Positions 34,864 to 43,464 of a DNA stretch of 64,000 nucleotides are shown here, in pieces (the first letter of the stretch is position 1; each line of letters starts with the position of its first letter). This stretch comes from Eubacterium sp. MSJ-21 (GTDB taxonomy: Bacteria > Bacillota > Clostridia > Lachnospirales > Lachnospiraceae). The notes beneath the pieces were generated by a model that saw only the letters and a list, made by a program, of their open reading frames with translations, made no database searches and was not told the origin of the DNA. Both the position numbers and the translations under genes were made by a program. Location of the stretch: contig NZ_JAHLPZ010000007.1 of the NCBI RefSeq assembly GCF_018918185.1, forward strand, positions 97,344 through 161,343, in the 5' to 3' direction.

Positions 34864-36312
34864 ATGAATGAATTAAGTGGAAAAGATGTTGATTTACAGG
34901 AGCGTGTTCGGTTAAAGACATCGCAGAGAACAGAATTATATAGCCTGACACCACCATTTCCGAAAACAAATTTTTTGATGGAAGTGTCAAATGCTTGTAA
35001 TCATGCATGTATTTTTTGTGCACATCAGAAAATGAAACGGAAGGTGCGGAATATTGACAAAAAGCTTGCTTTTAATATTCTGCAGCAAGCGTATGATTTA
35101 GGAACAAGAGAGGTTGGTTTTTATGCCACGGGTGAACCATTTATTGTAAGTGATTTGGATGATTACATTCGGGAGGCTAAAAGAATTGGATATACATATG
35201 TATATTTGACGTCGAATGGTGCACTTGCGACACCAGACAAGATACGAAGAGTGGTAGATGCAGGGTTGGATAGTATTAAGTTTTCGATTAATGCACCTGA
35301 ACGTAAATTGTATGAGTTTATCCATGGAAGAGATGACTTTGATGTTGTTGTGGAACATTTGAAGTATTTGGGAGAATATAGAAGGAAATCCGGGAAAGAT
35401 TATAAAATTTATGTCACGGGAATTCTTACAAAATACACGGAACATATGCAGGATGAATATCATAAGTTATTTGATCATTTATGTGATCAGGTGGTATTTA
35501 AATATGTATATAATCAGGGCGGGTATATGCCAGAGATAGAGACATATCTCAGATGTGAACAGGATACGGCTCCAAGGCGGAAATGTAATCTTCCTTTTGA
35601 TGCAATTTCGGTTACTTGTGAAGGGTATTTATCGGTTGAAAATGCGGATTATGAGGACATGCTTATCGTTGCTGATTTGAATAAAACCTCGTTGAAAGAT
35701 GGTTGGTATGGCGAAAAAATGCAGGATATGCGTCGGAGATTTATGGAGGATAAATTGGAGGGAACTCTTTGCGATGGGTGTGTACATAGATGCCTGAAAC
35801 AAGGAAAACCGATTATACCGGAACTATCAGATATTGATGAGTATGTTTTTGATGATTCTTTGGTAAAGAGCCGGGTTGAGAAGTTTGAAAAAGAAAATCC
35901 GTTAGTATATGTACCTATGGCAGTGGATATCGTACATCCGGGACATATTAATATTATTAATATCGCCAGCAGATATGGCAGGGTTATGGTTGGACTGTTT
36001 ACGGATGAAGCGATACAATCTTATAAAAATAAACCGTTTATGACATATGAACAAAGAAAAACGGTTATTCAAAATGTCAAAGGAGTAACCGAGGTTGTTC
36101 CGCAATTGACAAAAGATTACGAGGATAATTTACGGAAATACAAACCGAAATACATGGTGCATGGTACAGATTGGAGAGAGGGACCGCTTGCGGAGGTCAG
36201 ACAGAAAGCGATTGATATTCTGGCAGAGTGGGGCGGGTCAATTATTGAACCGGATTACACAGAGGGTGTTTCTTCGTCTAAGATAAAGAAGGAGATAAAA
36301 GAGAGAGGCTAA
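34864..36312 (+). CDS. Radical SAM enzyme fused to an HxGH nucleotidyltransferase
   Basis: A 482-residue two-domain protein. Residues about 30-330 are a radical SAM enzyme: CNHACIFC gives Cys45, Cys49 and Cys52 (CX3CX2C) for the 4Fe-4S cluster, with GFYATGEPF as the SAM-binding GGE-like motif. Later Cys residues (RKCNLP, TCEGY, CDGCVHRC at about residues 240-320) suggest a SPASM-like auxiliary cluster. Residues about 345-480 are a cytidylyltransferase-like domain with HPGH at 358-361 and SSSKIKKEI at the end, related to the N-terminus of the next gene. I chose ATG 34864 with GGGAGGAG upstream. It sits directly before PEP mutase, so a radical step plus nucleotidyl activation of a phosphonate is likely; the substrate is unknown. 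Confidence 0.85.
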   Translation: MNELSGKDVDLQERVRLKTSQRTELYSLTPPFPKTNFLMEVSNACNHACIFCAHQKMKRKVRNIDKKLAFNILQQAYDLGTREVGFYATGEPFIVSDLDDYIREAKRIGYTYVYLTSNGALATPDKIRRVVDAGLDSIKFSINAPERKLYEFIHGRDDFDVVVEHLKYLGEYRRKSGKDYKIYVTGILTKYTEHMQDEYHKLFDHLCDQVVFKYVYNQGGYMPEIETYLRCEQDTAPRRKCNLPFDAISVTCEGYLSVENADYEDMLIVADLNKTSLKDGWYGEKMQDMRRRFMEDKLEGTLCDGCVHRCLKQGKPIIPELSDIDEYVFDDSLVKSRVEKFEKENPLVYVPMAVDIVHPGHINIINIASRYGRVMVGLFTDEAIQSYKNKPFMTYEQRKTVIQNVKGVTEVVPQLTKDYEDNLRKYKPKYMVHGTDWREGPLAEVRQKAIDILAEWGGSIIEPDYTEGVSSSKIKKEIKERG

Positions 36313-36315
36313 TGG

Positions 36316-37611
36316 ATGAGTATAGCATATACGTGTTTTTGTACAGATGTTATTCATGAGGGACATCTCAATATAATTAAAGAAGCAAGAAAATACGGAA
36401 GAGTGATCGTTGGTGTTTTAAGTGATGAAGCAGTTATAAAATATAATCGTTTTTTCACGCTGAATCAGGATGATAGAGCTGCACTTATCCGTAAAATCGA
36501 TGGCGTGGATGAGGTCGTGATACAGGAAGATTATCATTATTCTGATGTTATTGAGAAATATCATCCGGATTACATTATACATGGTGACAATTGGGAAACG
36601 GGGTATTTAAAAAATATTCGTTCAAGTGTCGAACAGCAAATATGTAAATATGGTGGAAAAATAATTGATGTCCCATATACGTATTCGGAGGCTATCACCA
36701 GAATTGATAGACAGATGAAAGAAAAGCTGGCTATGCCGGAATATAGAAGACGACGGTTAAGGCAATTAATAAAATTGCGTCCGATAGTTAAGGCGTTGGA
36801 GGTACATAGTGGCATTACGGGATTGATCGTGGAAAAGACGGTTGTGGATCACGATGGAGAACTCGATCAATTCGATGCAATGTGGATCAGCTCTTTGTGT
36901 GATTCGACAGCAAAAGGAAAACCGGATATAGAACTTGTAGATATGACATCTCGATATAGAACGATTGACGACGTTACGGAAGTAACTACGAAACCTATTA
37001 TTTTTGATGGAGATACAGGTGGACTGGCAGAACATTTTGTCTATACGGTGCGTACGCTTGAAAGAATGGGCGTATCGGCAATAATTATCGAAGATAAAAC
37101 CGGACTTAAGAAGAATTCATTATTTGGAAATGAAGTCGTGCAGACGCAGGATAGTATTGAAAATTTCTGTGCAAAAATAGCGGCCGGAAAAAAATCGCAG
37201 TTGACAGAAGATTTCATGATTATTGCACGAATAGAGAGTTTGATTTTAGAAAAAGGGATGGATGATGCATTAAAAAGAGCTGAAGCATTTTGCAAAGCAG
37301 GTGCGGATGGAATTATGATCCATAGTCGTAAAAAGGAACCGACGGAAGTACTGGAATTTTGTGACAAATTTAGAATGTTAGATAAAGAAACCCCGTTGGT
37401 AGTTGTTCCATCAAGCTATAATACAATTACGGAAGAGGAACTTGCGGAACATGGAGTAAACATTGTGATATATGCAAATCAGCTGACAAGAAGTGCTTTT
37501 CCGGCGATGAAGAAAACCGCAGAGGACATTTTGCGATATCATAGGGCAAAAGAAGTTGATGATAGACTGATGCCGATTAATCAAATAATCACTTTAATTG
37601 ATGAGTTGTAG
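36316..37611 (+). CDS. pepM: Phosphoenolpyruvate mutase with N-terminal nucleotidyltransferase domain
   Basis: A 431-residue fusion. Residues 1-135 are a cytidylyltransferase-like domain (CTDVIHEGHLNII with HEGH at 14-17; IHGDNWETG). Residues about 145-431 are PEP mutase of the isocitrate lyase superfamily. They have MWISSLCDSTAKGKPDIELV, IFDGDTGG (metal-binding) and EDKTGLKKNS at about 259-268, the diagnostic EDKxGxKxNS of genuine PepM. PepM forms the C-P bond, turning phosphoenolpyruvate into phosphonopyruvate, and is the entry point of nearly all phosphonate biosynthesis. The gene starts 4 bases after the radical SAM fusion and is followed by the decarboxylase that makes the step irreversible. 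Confidence 0.95.
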   Translation: MSIAYTCFCTDVIHEGHLNIIKEARKYGRVIVGVLSDEAVIKYNRFFTLNQDDRAALIRKIDGVDEVVIQEDYHYSDVIEKYHPDYIIHGDNWETGYLKNIRSSVEQQICKYGGKIIDVPYTYSEAITRIDRQMKEKLAMPEYRRRRLRQLIKLRPIVKALEVHSGITGLIVEKTVVDHDGELDQFDAMWISSLCDSTAKGKPDIELVDMTSRYRTIDDVTEVTTKPIIFDGDTGGLAEHFVYTVRTLERMGVSAIIIEDKTGLKKNSLFGNEVVQTQDSIENFCAKIAAGKKSQLTEDFMIIARIESLILEKGMDDALKRAEAFCKAGADGIMIHSRKKEPTEVLEFCDKFRMLDKETPLVVVPSSYNTITEEELAEHGVNIVIYANQLTRSAFPAMKKTAEDILRYHRAKEVDDRLMPINQIITLIDEL

Positions 37612-37625
37612 GAGGAAGTATAAGC

Positions 37626-38747
37626 TTGAAGGTTGAGAAATTCGTTGAAATAGTAGGTTCTGATTTTTATACTGGTGTGCCGGATTCGCAATTAAAGCCA
37701 TTATGTAATTATTTGATGATGAAGTATGGAATTAATAAAGAACATCATATAATTGCTGCAAATGAAGGGAATTGCGTGGCTATTGCGGCAGGGTATCATC
37801 TTGCAACAGGGAAAATACCGGTTGTGTATATGCAGAACAGCGGCGAAGGAAATATAATTAATCCGGTTGCCTCCTTGTTGAGTGGAAAAGTATATGCCAT
37901 TCCGATGATTTTTATTATTGGGTGGCGCGGGGAACCGGGTGTTCCGGATGAACCACAGCATATCTTCCAAGGAGAAGTAACAATTAAACTTTTGGAAGAT
38001 ATGGGAATTCAGGCGTTTGTTCTAACGAAGGAAACAACAGAGGATAAATTGACAGATATCATGGCACAGTATCGTGGCTTGCTTGAGCTTGGTAGAAATG
38101 TGGCATTTGTGGTAAGAAAAGGCGCGCTGTCTTACGATGCGAAAGTGAAGTATGAAAATGCTTACTGTATGAAACGAGAGGAAATAATTGAGCATATTGT
38201 ACAGGTATCCGGGGATGATCCAATTATATCGACAACCGGAAAAGCAAGTAGAGAACTATTTGAAATTCGTGAAAAACTTGGACAAGGACATCAGTATGAT
38301 TTTTTAACGGTTGGTTCTATGGGACATAGTTCTTCTATTGCGTTAGGCGTGGCAATCAATAAGCCAAATACGAAAGTCTGGTGTATTGATGGAGATGGTG
38401 CGGTATTGATGCACATGGGAGCATTGGCGGTAATTGGTGCAACAGCACCGGAGAATTTGGTGCATGTAGTTATTAATAATGGAGCGCATGAGACAGTAGG
38501 CGGAATGCCGACAGTTGCTGAAAGTCTTGATATTGTTTCAATGGCAATTGCATGTGGATATTCCTATGCGGTAAGTGTAGATAATACTCGAGATCTGGAA
38601 CGCGCGCTTATGACAGCCAAGACAAATGTAGGATTGTGCTTAATTGAGGCAAAATGTGCAATAGGATCCAGAGATGATTTGGGAAGACCTACGACATCGG
38701 CAATAGAAAATAAAAATATGTTTGTAGAGTATTTGAAGGGGTTGTAA
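37626..38747 (+). CDS. ppd: Phosphonopyruvate decarboxylase
   Basis: A 373-residue thiamine diphosphate enzyme that converts phosphonopyruvate to phosphonoacetaldehyde and pulls the unfavourable PEP mutase reaction forward. It shows the pyrimidine-binding half (FYTGVPDSQLKPLCNYLMMK, ANEGNCVAIAAGYHLATGK, YMQNSGEGNIINP) and the diphosphate-binding half with GDGAVLMHMGAL near residue 256 and VVINNGAHETVGG. Length and order fit Ppd/AepY. The start is TTG 37626 with GGAGG upstream. No aminoethylphosphonate transaminase follows; the operon ends here with a strong terminator, so the fate of phosphonoacetaldehyde must be decided by the fusion proteins or by genes elsewhere. Confidence 0.95.
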   Translation: MKVEKFVEIVGSDFYTGVPDSQLKPLCNYLMMKYGINKEHHIIAANEGNCVAIAAGYHLATGKIPVVYMQNSGEGNIINPVASLLSGKVYAIPMIFIIGWRGEPGVPDEPQHIFQGEVTIKLLEDMGIQAFVLTKETTEDKLTDIMAQYRGLLELGRNVAFVVRKGALSYDAKVKYENAYCMKREEIIEHIVQVSGDDPIISTTGKASRELFEIREKLGQGHQYDFLTVGSMGHSSSIALGVAINKPNTKVWCIDGDGAVLMHMGALAVIGATAPENLVHVVINNGAHETVGGMPTVAESLDIVSMAIACGYSYAVSVDNTRDLERALMTAKTNVGLCLIEAKCAIGSRDDLGRPTTSAIENKNMFVEYLKGL

Positions 38748-38791
38748 AACAATATTGATAGAACTTATTGAGAAATATTGGTAAATGCAAA

Positions 38792-38825
38792 AACCGGGCG
38801 GTTCCCTATTCCGCCCGGTTTCTTA
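38792..38825 (+). terminator. Rho-independent terminator after the phosphonate genes
   Basis: AACCGGGCGG (38792-38801) pairs exactly with CCGCCCGGTT (38811-38820) around a 9-base loop and runs into TTTCTT. It ends the radical SAM-pepM-ppd unit. Confidence 0.88.
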
Positions 38826-38929
38826 TGTATGTAAACACACGTTCCGAAGTTATTGCATCCGTACATCAATAACTCCCCTTGTGAAGATAAAAAGAATGAA
38901 AATTAGATAAAAATGCAGAGATTCATTGC

Positions 38930-38958
38930 TTGACGCAAAAGAATACAGTTGGTACAAT
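38930..38958 (+). promoter_or_regulatory. Vegetative promoter of rmlD
   Basis: TTGACG (38930-38935), a 17-base spacer and TACAAT (38953-38958) form a near-consensus promoter 46 bases before the rmlD start and downstream of the preceding terminator. Confidence 0.78.
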
Positions 38959-39004
38959 TAGAATAATAATATGACGGAAAACATTGGAAGGATTAATTGA
39001 TATC

Positions 39005-39994
39005 ATGAAATTTTTCGTAACAGGTGTAAATGGTCAGCTCGGTCATGACGTGATGAACGAGTTACATAAGAGAGGCCACGAAGGTGTGGGCTCTGATTTA
39101 AGTGAGGCATATGCTGGCGTACAGGATGGTTCGGCTGTGACGGGCATGCCATATATGAGTCTGGATATAACGGATGAGACGGCGGTCAGAAAAGTTATAT
39201 CAGAGGTGAAACCAGAAGTTGTGATTCATTGTGCGGCATGGACAGCTGTGGATCTGGCGGAGGAAGAAGATAAAAGGGCGGTTGTAAAGCATGTTAATGT
39301 GGACGGTACGAGGAATATCGCACAGGCATGTAAAGAACAGGACTGTAAGATGCTGTATCTGTCGACGGATTATGTGTTTAACGGACAGGGAACGACACCG
39401 TGGGATCCGGATTGTAAAGACTATCATCCGTTGAATGTATATGGACAGTCAAAGTTAGATGGAGAACTGGCTGTAAGCTCTGTGCTGGAGAAATATTTTA
39501 TTGTCCGTATTGCCTGGGTATTTGGACTGAATGGCAAGAACTTTATCAAGACTATGATCAATGTCGGCAAGACACATGAGGAAGTGCGTGTAGTCAATGA
39601 TCAGATAGGCACGCCGACGTATACTTATGATCTGGCACGTCTGCTGATTGATATGTGCGAGACAGAAAAATATGGATACTATCATGCGACGAATTCGGAA
39701 CTGCCGGAGGAGCCTGATTCGGAAGACAACTTGAAAACCGATGGATTGGATACAGATGCACAAAAGCCGAAGACCGGTTATATATCCTGGTATGATTTCT
39801 GTGTGGAGATCTACCGACAGTATGGCCTGACAACAAAGATTACGCCGGTCACAACAGCAGAGTATGGCCTGAGCAAGGCGGCACGTCCATTTAACAGCCG
39901 TCTGGATAAGCGCAAGCTGGTAGAAAATGGATTCACACCATTGCCGGTATGGACCGATGCAGTCAGCCGCTATCTGAAAGAGGCAAAATTGTAA
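39005..39994 (+). CDS. rfbD: dTDP-4-dehydrorhamnose reductase (RmlD-like)
   Basis: A 329-residue SDR. It begins MKFFVTGVNGQLGHDVMNEL, has HCAAWTAVDLAEEED, catalytic STDYVFNGQGTTPW and YGQSKLDGE (YxxxK), and RIAWVFGLNGKNF. It is the last enzyme of dTDP-L-rhamnose synthesis. It is longer than typical RmlD (about 285-300) because of an acidic insertion near residues 235-260 (SELPEEPDSEDNLKTDG). I chose ATG 39005 over TTG 38984 on ribosome-site spacing (GGAAGGA). rmlA and rmlB are not in the window. It ends 14 bases from a convergent acyltransferase gene. Confidence 0.9.
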   Translation: MKFFVTGVNGQLGHDVMNELHKRGHEGVGSDLSEAYAGVQDGSAVTGMPYMSLDITDETAVRKVISEVKPEVVIHCAAWTAVDLAEEEDKRAVVKHVNVDGTRNIAQACKEQDCKMLYLSTDYVFNGQGTTPWDPDCKDYHPLNVYGQSKLDGELAVSSVLEKYFIVRIAWVFGLNGKNFIKTMINVGKTHEEVRVVNDQIGTPTYTYDLARLLIDMCETEKYGYYHATNSELPEEPDSEDNLKTDGLDTDAQKPKTGYISWYDFCVEIYRQYGLTTKITPVTTAEYGLSKAARPFNSRLDKRKLVENGFTPLPVWTDAVSRYLKEAKL

Positions 39995-40008
39995 ATTACA
40001 TTGTTGAA

Positions 40009-41118
40009 TCATTGGTGATTATCTTTCCGTGTATGGAATTTCTCAGACAGAGCTTCCAGCGCGGGAAGATATTTTTTTTCGAGCAGATAGATACGCAGAA
40101 GTTCGATAACCGTACATCCAAGGAAGACAACCGCGATCACAAGCAGAGAATAAGGAATCAATACGTGACTGTCACTGTAGGCAGTTGTATGGAAGATTTC
40201 AGACCATAGATAGCCGCGGACATACCGGTTGTCGTGAATCAGATATACGCCGAATGTGGCAGAGGATATAACATTGATTATATGATTATATTGGACGTGG
40301 AGTCTTGAGAATCCAATCAACAGCAAAACAGAGACCAGCACGATCGGCAGACTCTGCATATCATAGAAAAAGGTCGCGTGGGAAAGCCAGAAGGAGTTCT
40401 GCAATCCCAGATAATCGAAGACCACAGCGGTGCCAAAAGTAAGCAGGGTCACGAGAAAAGAAAGACCGATGCATGCAGCACTGCCGAGTTTTCCCGGCAT
40501 GCCGTAGATACGAAGATATCCGGCAAGTGCATAGAGAAAGATAAACCACAACAGATTATTACTTTCTAATGTACAGCCGGTTACAGTAGGCAGGATACAC
40601 CAACAGATTCCAAATAAAATCAGCATTTTTGTGTAGCCGGATCTGGTCAGTGCATTCAAAAGGATATTCAGATAAGGGGCTGCAAGATACAGAATAAAAT
40701 AAGAACTCGCAAACCACCATTGCCCATACAGGATCGGGAAGATATGCTGGATGAATGCTTTGATTCCGAAAGGCTGGATTCCTGCCAATGTAAATACCGC
40801 AAACAAGACGATCGAATAAGTAAAGACCTGGAGCCAGAGCTTTAATGTTTTACTGATTTTTGGGAGCTTTGCGGACACAAGAAAATACCCGGAGATCAAA
40901 ACAAACACATTGACACCGATTTTGCCGCCAATCTGTATAAACTGGATCCAGAGGCGGTTGATGGAGATTGTATCTGTGGAAAAATCGAAGCCTCCATGAA
41001 CAGAGAAATGATGTGCTACAATCATGACCATTGCCAGAATTCGTAATAATTCAAAATTAGACAGCCGCTTGCCGGTAGTCTCATTTTCTCTGATGTCATT
41101 GGATACCTGTGCGTACAT
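40009..41118 (-). CDS. Acyltransferase family 3 membrane protein
   Basis: A 369-residue integral membrane protein with about ten hydrophobic segments. The N-terminal family motif is FELLRILAMVMIVAHHFSVH, whose conserved Arg and His pair occurs in OafA/NodX-type O-acyltransferases. These enzymes add acetyl or similar groups to extracytoplasmic sugars. The C-terminus is charged and cytoplasmic (EKKYLPALEALSEKFHTRKD). The gene is on the reverse strand between rmlD and rmlC, with AAAGGAG before its ATG. Probable role: acetylation of the rhamnose polymer or the flagellar glycan. Confidence 0.87.
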   Translation of the reverse strand: MYAQVSNDIRENETTGKRLSNFELLRILAMVMIVAHHFSVHGGFDFSTDTISINRLWIQFIQIGGKIGVNVFVLISGYFLVSAKLPKISKTLKLWLQVFTYSIVLFAVFTLAGIQPFGIKAFIQHIFPILYGQWWFASSYFILYLAAPYLNILLNALTRSGYTKMLILFGICWCILPTVTGCTLESNNLLWFIFLYALAGYLRIYGMPGKLGSAACIGLSFLVTLLTFGTAVVFDYLGLQNSFWLSHATFFYDMQSLPIVLVSVLLLIGFSRLHVQYNHIINVISSATFGVYLIHDNRYVRGYLWSEIFHTTAYSDSHVLIPYSLLVIAVVFLGCTVIELLRIYLLEKKYLPALEALSEKFHTRKDNHQ

Positions 41119-41228
41119 AGATACGAACTCCTTTCGCCCATTTCAAAACTGTGTTACAAAATAAAACCGAATGAAAATATATCTTTTAAAAATATATCAT
41201 AGCGCATATATTACAGCAAGCATTTTCC

Positions 41229-41257
41229 TTGATGTTTAAGCACAAATATGATACTAT
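41229..41257 (+). promoter_or_regulatory. Probable promoter of rmlC
   Basis: TTGATG (41229-41234), 17 bases, then TACTAT (41252-41257), 59 bases before the chosen rmlC start. The same divergent gap (41119-41315) must also hold the reverse promoter of the acyltransferase; it contains two direct copies of AAATATATC near 41180, whose role is unknown. Confidence 0.6.
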
Positions 41258-41315
41258 AAGGACATCCATGTAAATGTTTATGATTGGATCAGAAAAGGAA
41301 GGGAATGATAGAAAA

Positions 41316-41903
41316 ATGACAGAAAAATTCGGGAAGATTACAGTTGAGAATTGTGAAGTAGATGGCGTAGAGATAGAGGGACTCCGTGTGATCACTCCGT
41401 CCGTGTTTGGGGATGAAAGAGGATATTTCATGGAAACCTATAACTATAATGATTTTGCGGCAGCAGGTATTGACTGTCAGTTCGTACAGGATAATCAGTC
41501 CAGCTCCAGAAAGGGTGTGCTTCGTGGACTGCATTTTCAGATTAACTATCCGCAGGATAAGCTGGTGCGCGTTGTAAACGGAGAAGTATTTGACGTAGCC
41601 GTTGATTTGCGTGAAGGCTCAAAGACTTATGGCAAGTGGTATGGTGTCCGCCTGTCTGCGGAGAATAAGAAACAGTTCTTTATTCCAAAGAATTTTGCAC
41701 ATGGTTTTATCGTATTATCAGAGAATGCAGAGTTTTGTTACAAGTGTACTGATTTTTATCATCCAAATGACGAGGGTGGTCTGCTCTGGTCAGATCCGGA
41801 GATCGGTGTTGACTGGCCGATGCCGGAGGGCATGACACGGGAAGATCTGATTATTTCCGATAAGGATCATAAGTGGAATGGAATCAAAGATTACAGAAAG
41901 TAA
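41316..41903 (+). CDS. rfbC: dTDP-4-dehydrorhamnose 3,5-epimerase (RmlC)
   Basis: A 195-residue cupin epimerase. It has VFGDERGYFMETYNYNDFAA, FVQDNQSSSRKGVLRGLHFQ with the catalytic His in LRGLHFQ, KLVRVVNGEVFDVAVDLREG, FIPKNFAHGFIVLSENAEFC and GLLWSDPEIGVDWP. All are RmlC hallmarks. It supplies the step before RmlD. I prefer ATG 41316 (GGAAGGG upstream, family-like N-terminus) to ATG 41274. A clear terminator follows, so it is transcribed alone. Confidence 0.93.
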   Translation: MTEKFGKITVENCEVDGVEIEGLRVITPSVFGDERGYFMETYNYNDFAAAGIDCQFVQDNQSSSRKGVLRGLHFQINYPQDKLVRVVNGEVFDVAVDLREGSKTYGKWYGVRLSAENKKQFFIPKNFAHGFIVLSENAEFCYKCTDFYHPNDEGGLLWSDPEIGVDWPMPEGMTREDLIISDKDHKWNGIKDYRK

Positions 41904-41920
41904 ACAGATTCAATGGGAGG

Positions 41921-41945
41921 GAGAGACAATTTTGTCTCTCTTTTT
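41921..41945 (+). terminator. Rho-independent terminator after rmlC
   Basis: GAGAGACA (41921-41928) pairs exactly with TGTCTCTC (41933-41940) around a four-base loop, then TTTTTCTTT. Confidence 0.85.
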
Positions 41946-41956
41946 CTTTGTAAATA

Positions 41957-41985
41957 TTGCATAATTGTTAAGAAACTGTTACAAT
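41957..41985 (+). promoter_or_regulatory. Promoter of the secreted C39-like protein gene
   Basis: TTGCAT (41957-41962), a 17-base spacer and TACAAT (41980-41985), directly after the rmlC terminator and 33 bases before the chosen start. Confidence 0.72.
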
Positions 41986-42018
41986 ACGAACCACAAAGAT
42001 AGAAAGGAATTATCAGAT

Positions 42019-43371
42019 ATGCGAAAGAAAATAGTATCATCCATAATCGTAGGAGCGATGCTGATTGGAAATATAACGGCATATGCACAGGAACCGTCAG
42101 AAGCTGGACTTGCTACGGATACGGATGCATCAATAGCAGTGGAGGTACCGGTTGAGCGTAACCAGGATACAGATACAACAACAGAATCAGGTATAGATGC
42201 AGCACAAACGGAGACATTAACCGGCGATGCAGATGTGCAGGAGGACGGCATTGAGGTACAGGCAAAATTCGACGAGATCAACCAGGAATCTGTCTTTTTG
42301 AAACAGGCAGAGAGTGGAACATGTACACTTGTGGCAAATGTCAACATGCTTCGTAGAAATGCACTGATCCATGGAGATACAGCATGGCAGGATATTACTG
42401 TGGATGCTGCGCGTCCGGAGTTATGGATAGATGGAACCGGAATGAAATGGGATTACCAGTATGGCGACACAGCAGTGAACCGTTACAGTCTGGAGGAGAT
42501 GACCGGAGAAGAAAAAGTGGCATTGTTTCAGGACCTTCTGAAAAGACATCCGGAAGGAATCGTTATTCATCAGTGGACAACAAGTGCTGGGTATCCGCAT
42601 GCTGTTTTGCTGACAGATTATTCGGATGGGGTGTTTTATTGTGTCGATCCGTCAAATGCAAATGCCGGCGGACTCTCTGGGAAAAGAACTACGATTTCAG
42701 ATACAGTTGTAACAGTAGAAAATGCAGATCAGTATTGGTGTGTTGCGGAGCCGGGACAGCTGGAGGATGGCGTACTCTATGCGAATCCGGGAGGAATTCT
42801 GCCAACAAAAGCTGACCACACCGGTTATTCCGCCGGAGTTGTAGTAAATACCATGGTTCCAAAGAGCCGGATTGATTTTAGTTGGTATGCATCGAAAGAT
42901 GGTGGAGATACATATACATGTATTTCGGATTGGACAACCGGGTATGAATGGATTGACTGGACACCGGATGTATTTGGACAGTATATGATCAAGGCAGAGA
43001 CACGTGTGGATGGTAACGATGATTCGATTCAGGAAGTGTATATTGATTTTTCTTACAGCCCATTGATTAAAGGAAAATGTCAGATGCCATACACGGGACA
43101 GGGTGGCGGATTCCTGATTGGAGTTGAGACATATGATAATCCGGATCAGAAATACATGTATGAAATGCAGATTCTGGATTGTACACTGCTGGCACAGGAT
43201 CAGCCCGCATGGATTTATACAACCGGGAAATGCTATGTAGATCAGGGCACTTCTTTCTGGACAGTATGGCAGCCGGTTTATGGATATTACTGGACATTAT
43301 TCCGGGTGTATGACGAGAATGGAACTCTGGTTGATGAGCAGTGTTATGGATTTGAAAATATATGTAAATAA
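42019..43371 (+). CDS. Secreted C39-like cysteine peptidase with shared C-terminal domain
   Basis: A 450-residue exported protein. A signal peptide MRKKIVSSIIVGAMLIGNIT ends near AYAQ. An acidic, Thr-rich linker (about 25-85) follows. Next comes a papain-like/C39_2 peptidase domain with probable triad Cys102 (SGTCTLVANVNMLRR), His194 (GYPHAVLLTDYSDG) and Asp210 (CVDPS). The last roughly 185 residues are the domain shared with the proteins at 51291, 56811 and 59869 ([44 protein letters not shown]). I chose ATG 42019 with AAAGGA upstream. It may cleave surface proteins or wall peptides. It stands alone between rmlC and the polysaccharide exporter. Confidence 0.82.
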   Translation: MRKKIVSSIIVGAMLIGNITAYAQEPSEAGLATDTDASIAVEVPVERNQDTDTTTESGIDAAQTETLTGDADVQEDGIEVQAKFDEINQESVFLKQAESGTCTLVANVNMLRRNALIHGDTAWQDITVDAARPELWIDGTGMKWDYQYGDTAVNRYSLEEMTGEEKVALFQDLLKRHPEGIVIHQWTTSAGYPHAVLLTDYSDGVFYCVDPSNANAGGLSGKRTTISDTVVTVENADQYWCVAEPGQLEDGVLYANPGGILPTKADHTGYSAGVVVNTMVPKSRIDFSWYASKDGGDTYTCISDWTTGYEWIDWTPDVFGQYMIKAETRVDGNDDSIQEVYIDFSYSPLIKGKCQMPYTGQGGGFLIGVETYDNPDQKYMYEMQILDCTLLAQDQPAWIYTTGKCYVDQGTSFWTVWQPVYGYYWTLFRVYDENGTLVDEQCYGFENICK

Positions 43372-43398
43372 CATCAGGATGCCATGGATTTGTATTTC

Positions 43399-43427
43399 TT
43401 GATGTTTTGGCGCTGTTGTGATAAAAT
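43399..43427 (+). promoter_or_regulatory. Promoter of the wzm-wzt-rgpF unit
   Basis: TTGATG (43399-43404), a 17-base spacer, then TAAAAT (43422-43427), 38 bases before the wzm start. The -35 overlaps the descending arm of a weak inverted repeat (AACATCAGGA with TCTTGATGTT) after the previous gene. Confidence 0.65.
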
Positions 43428-43464
43428 AAATTGATTATATCGAATTGTAGGAGATTATAGATCC

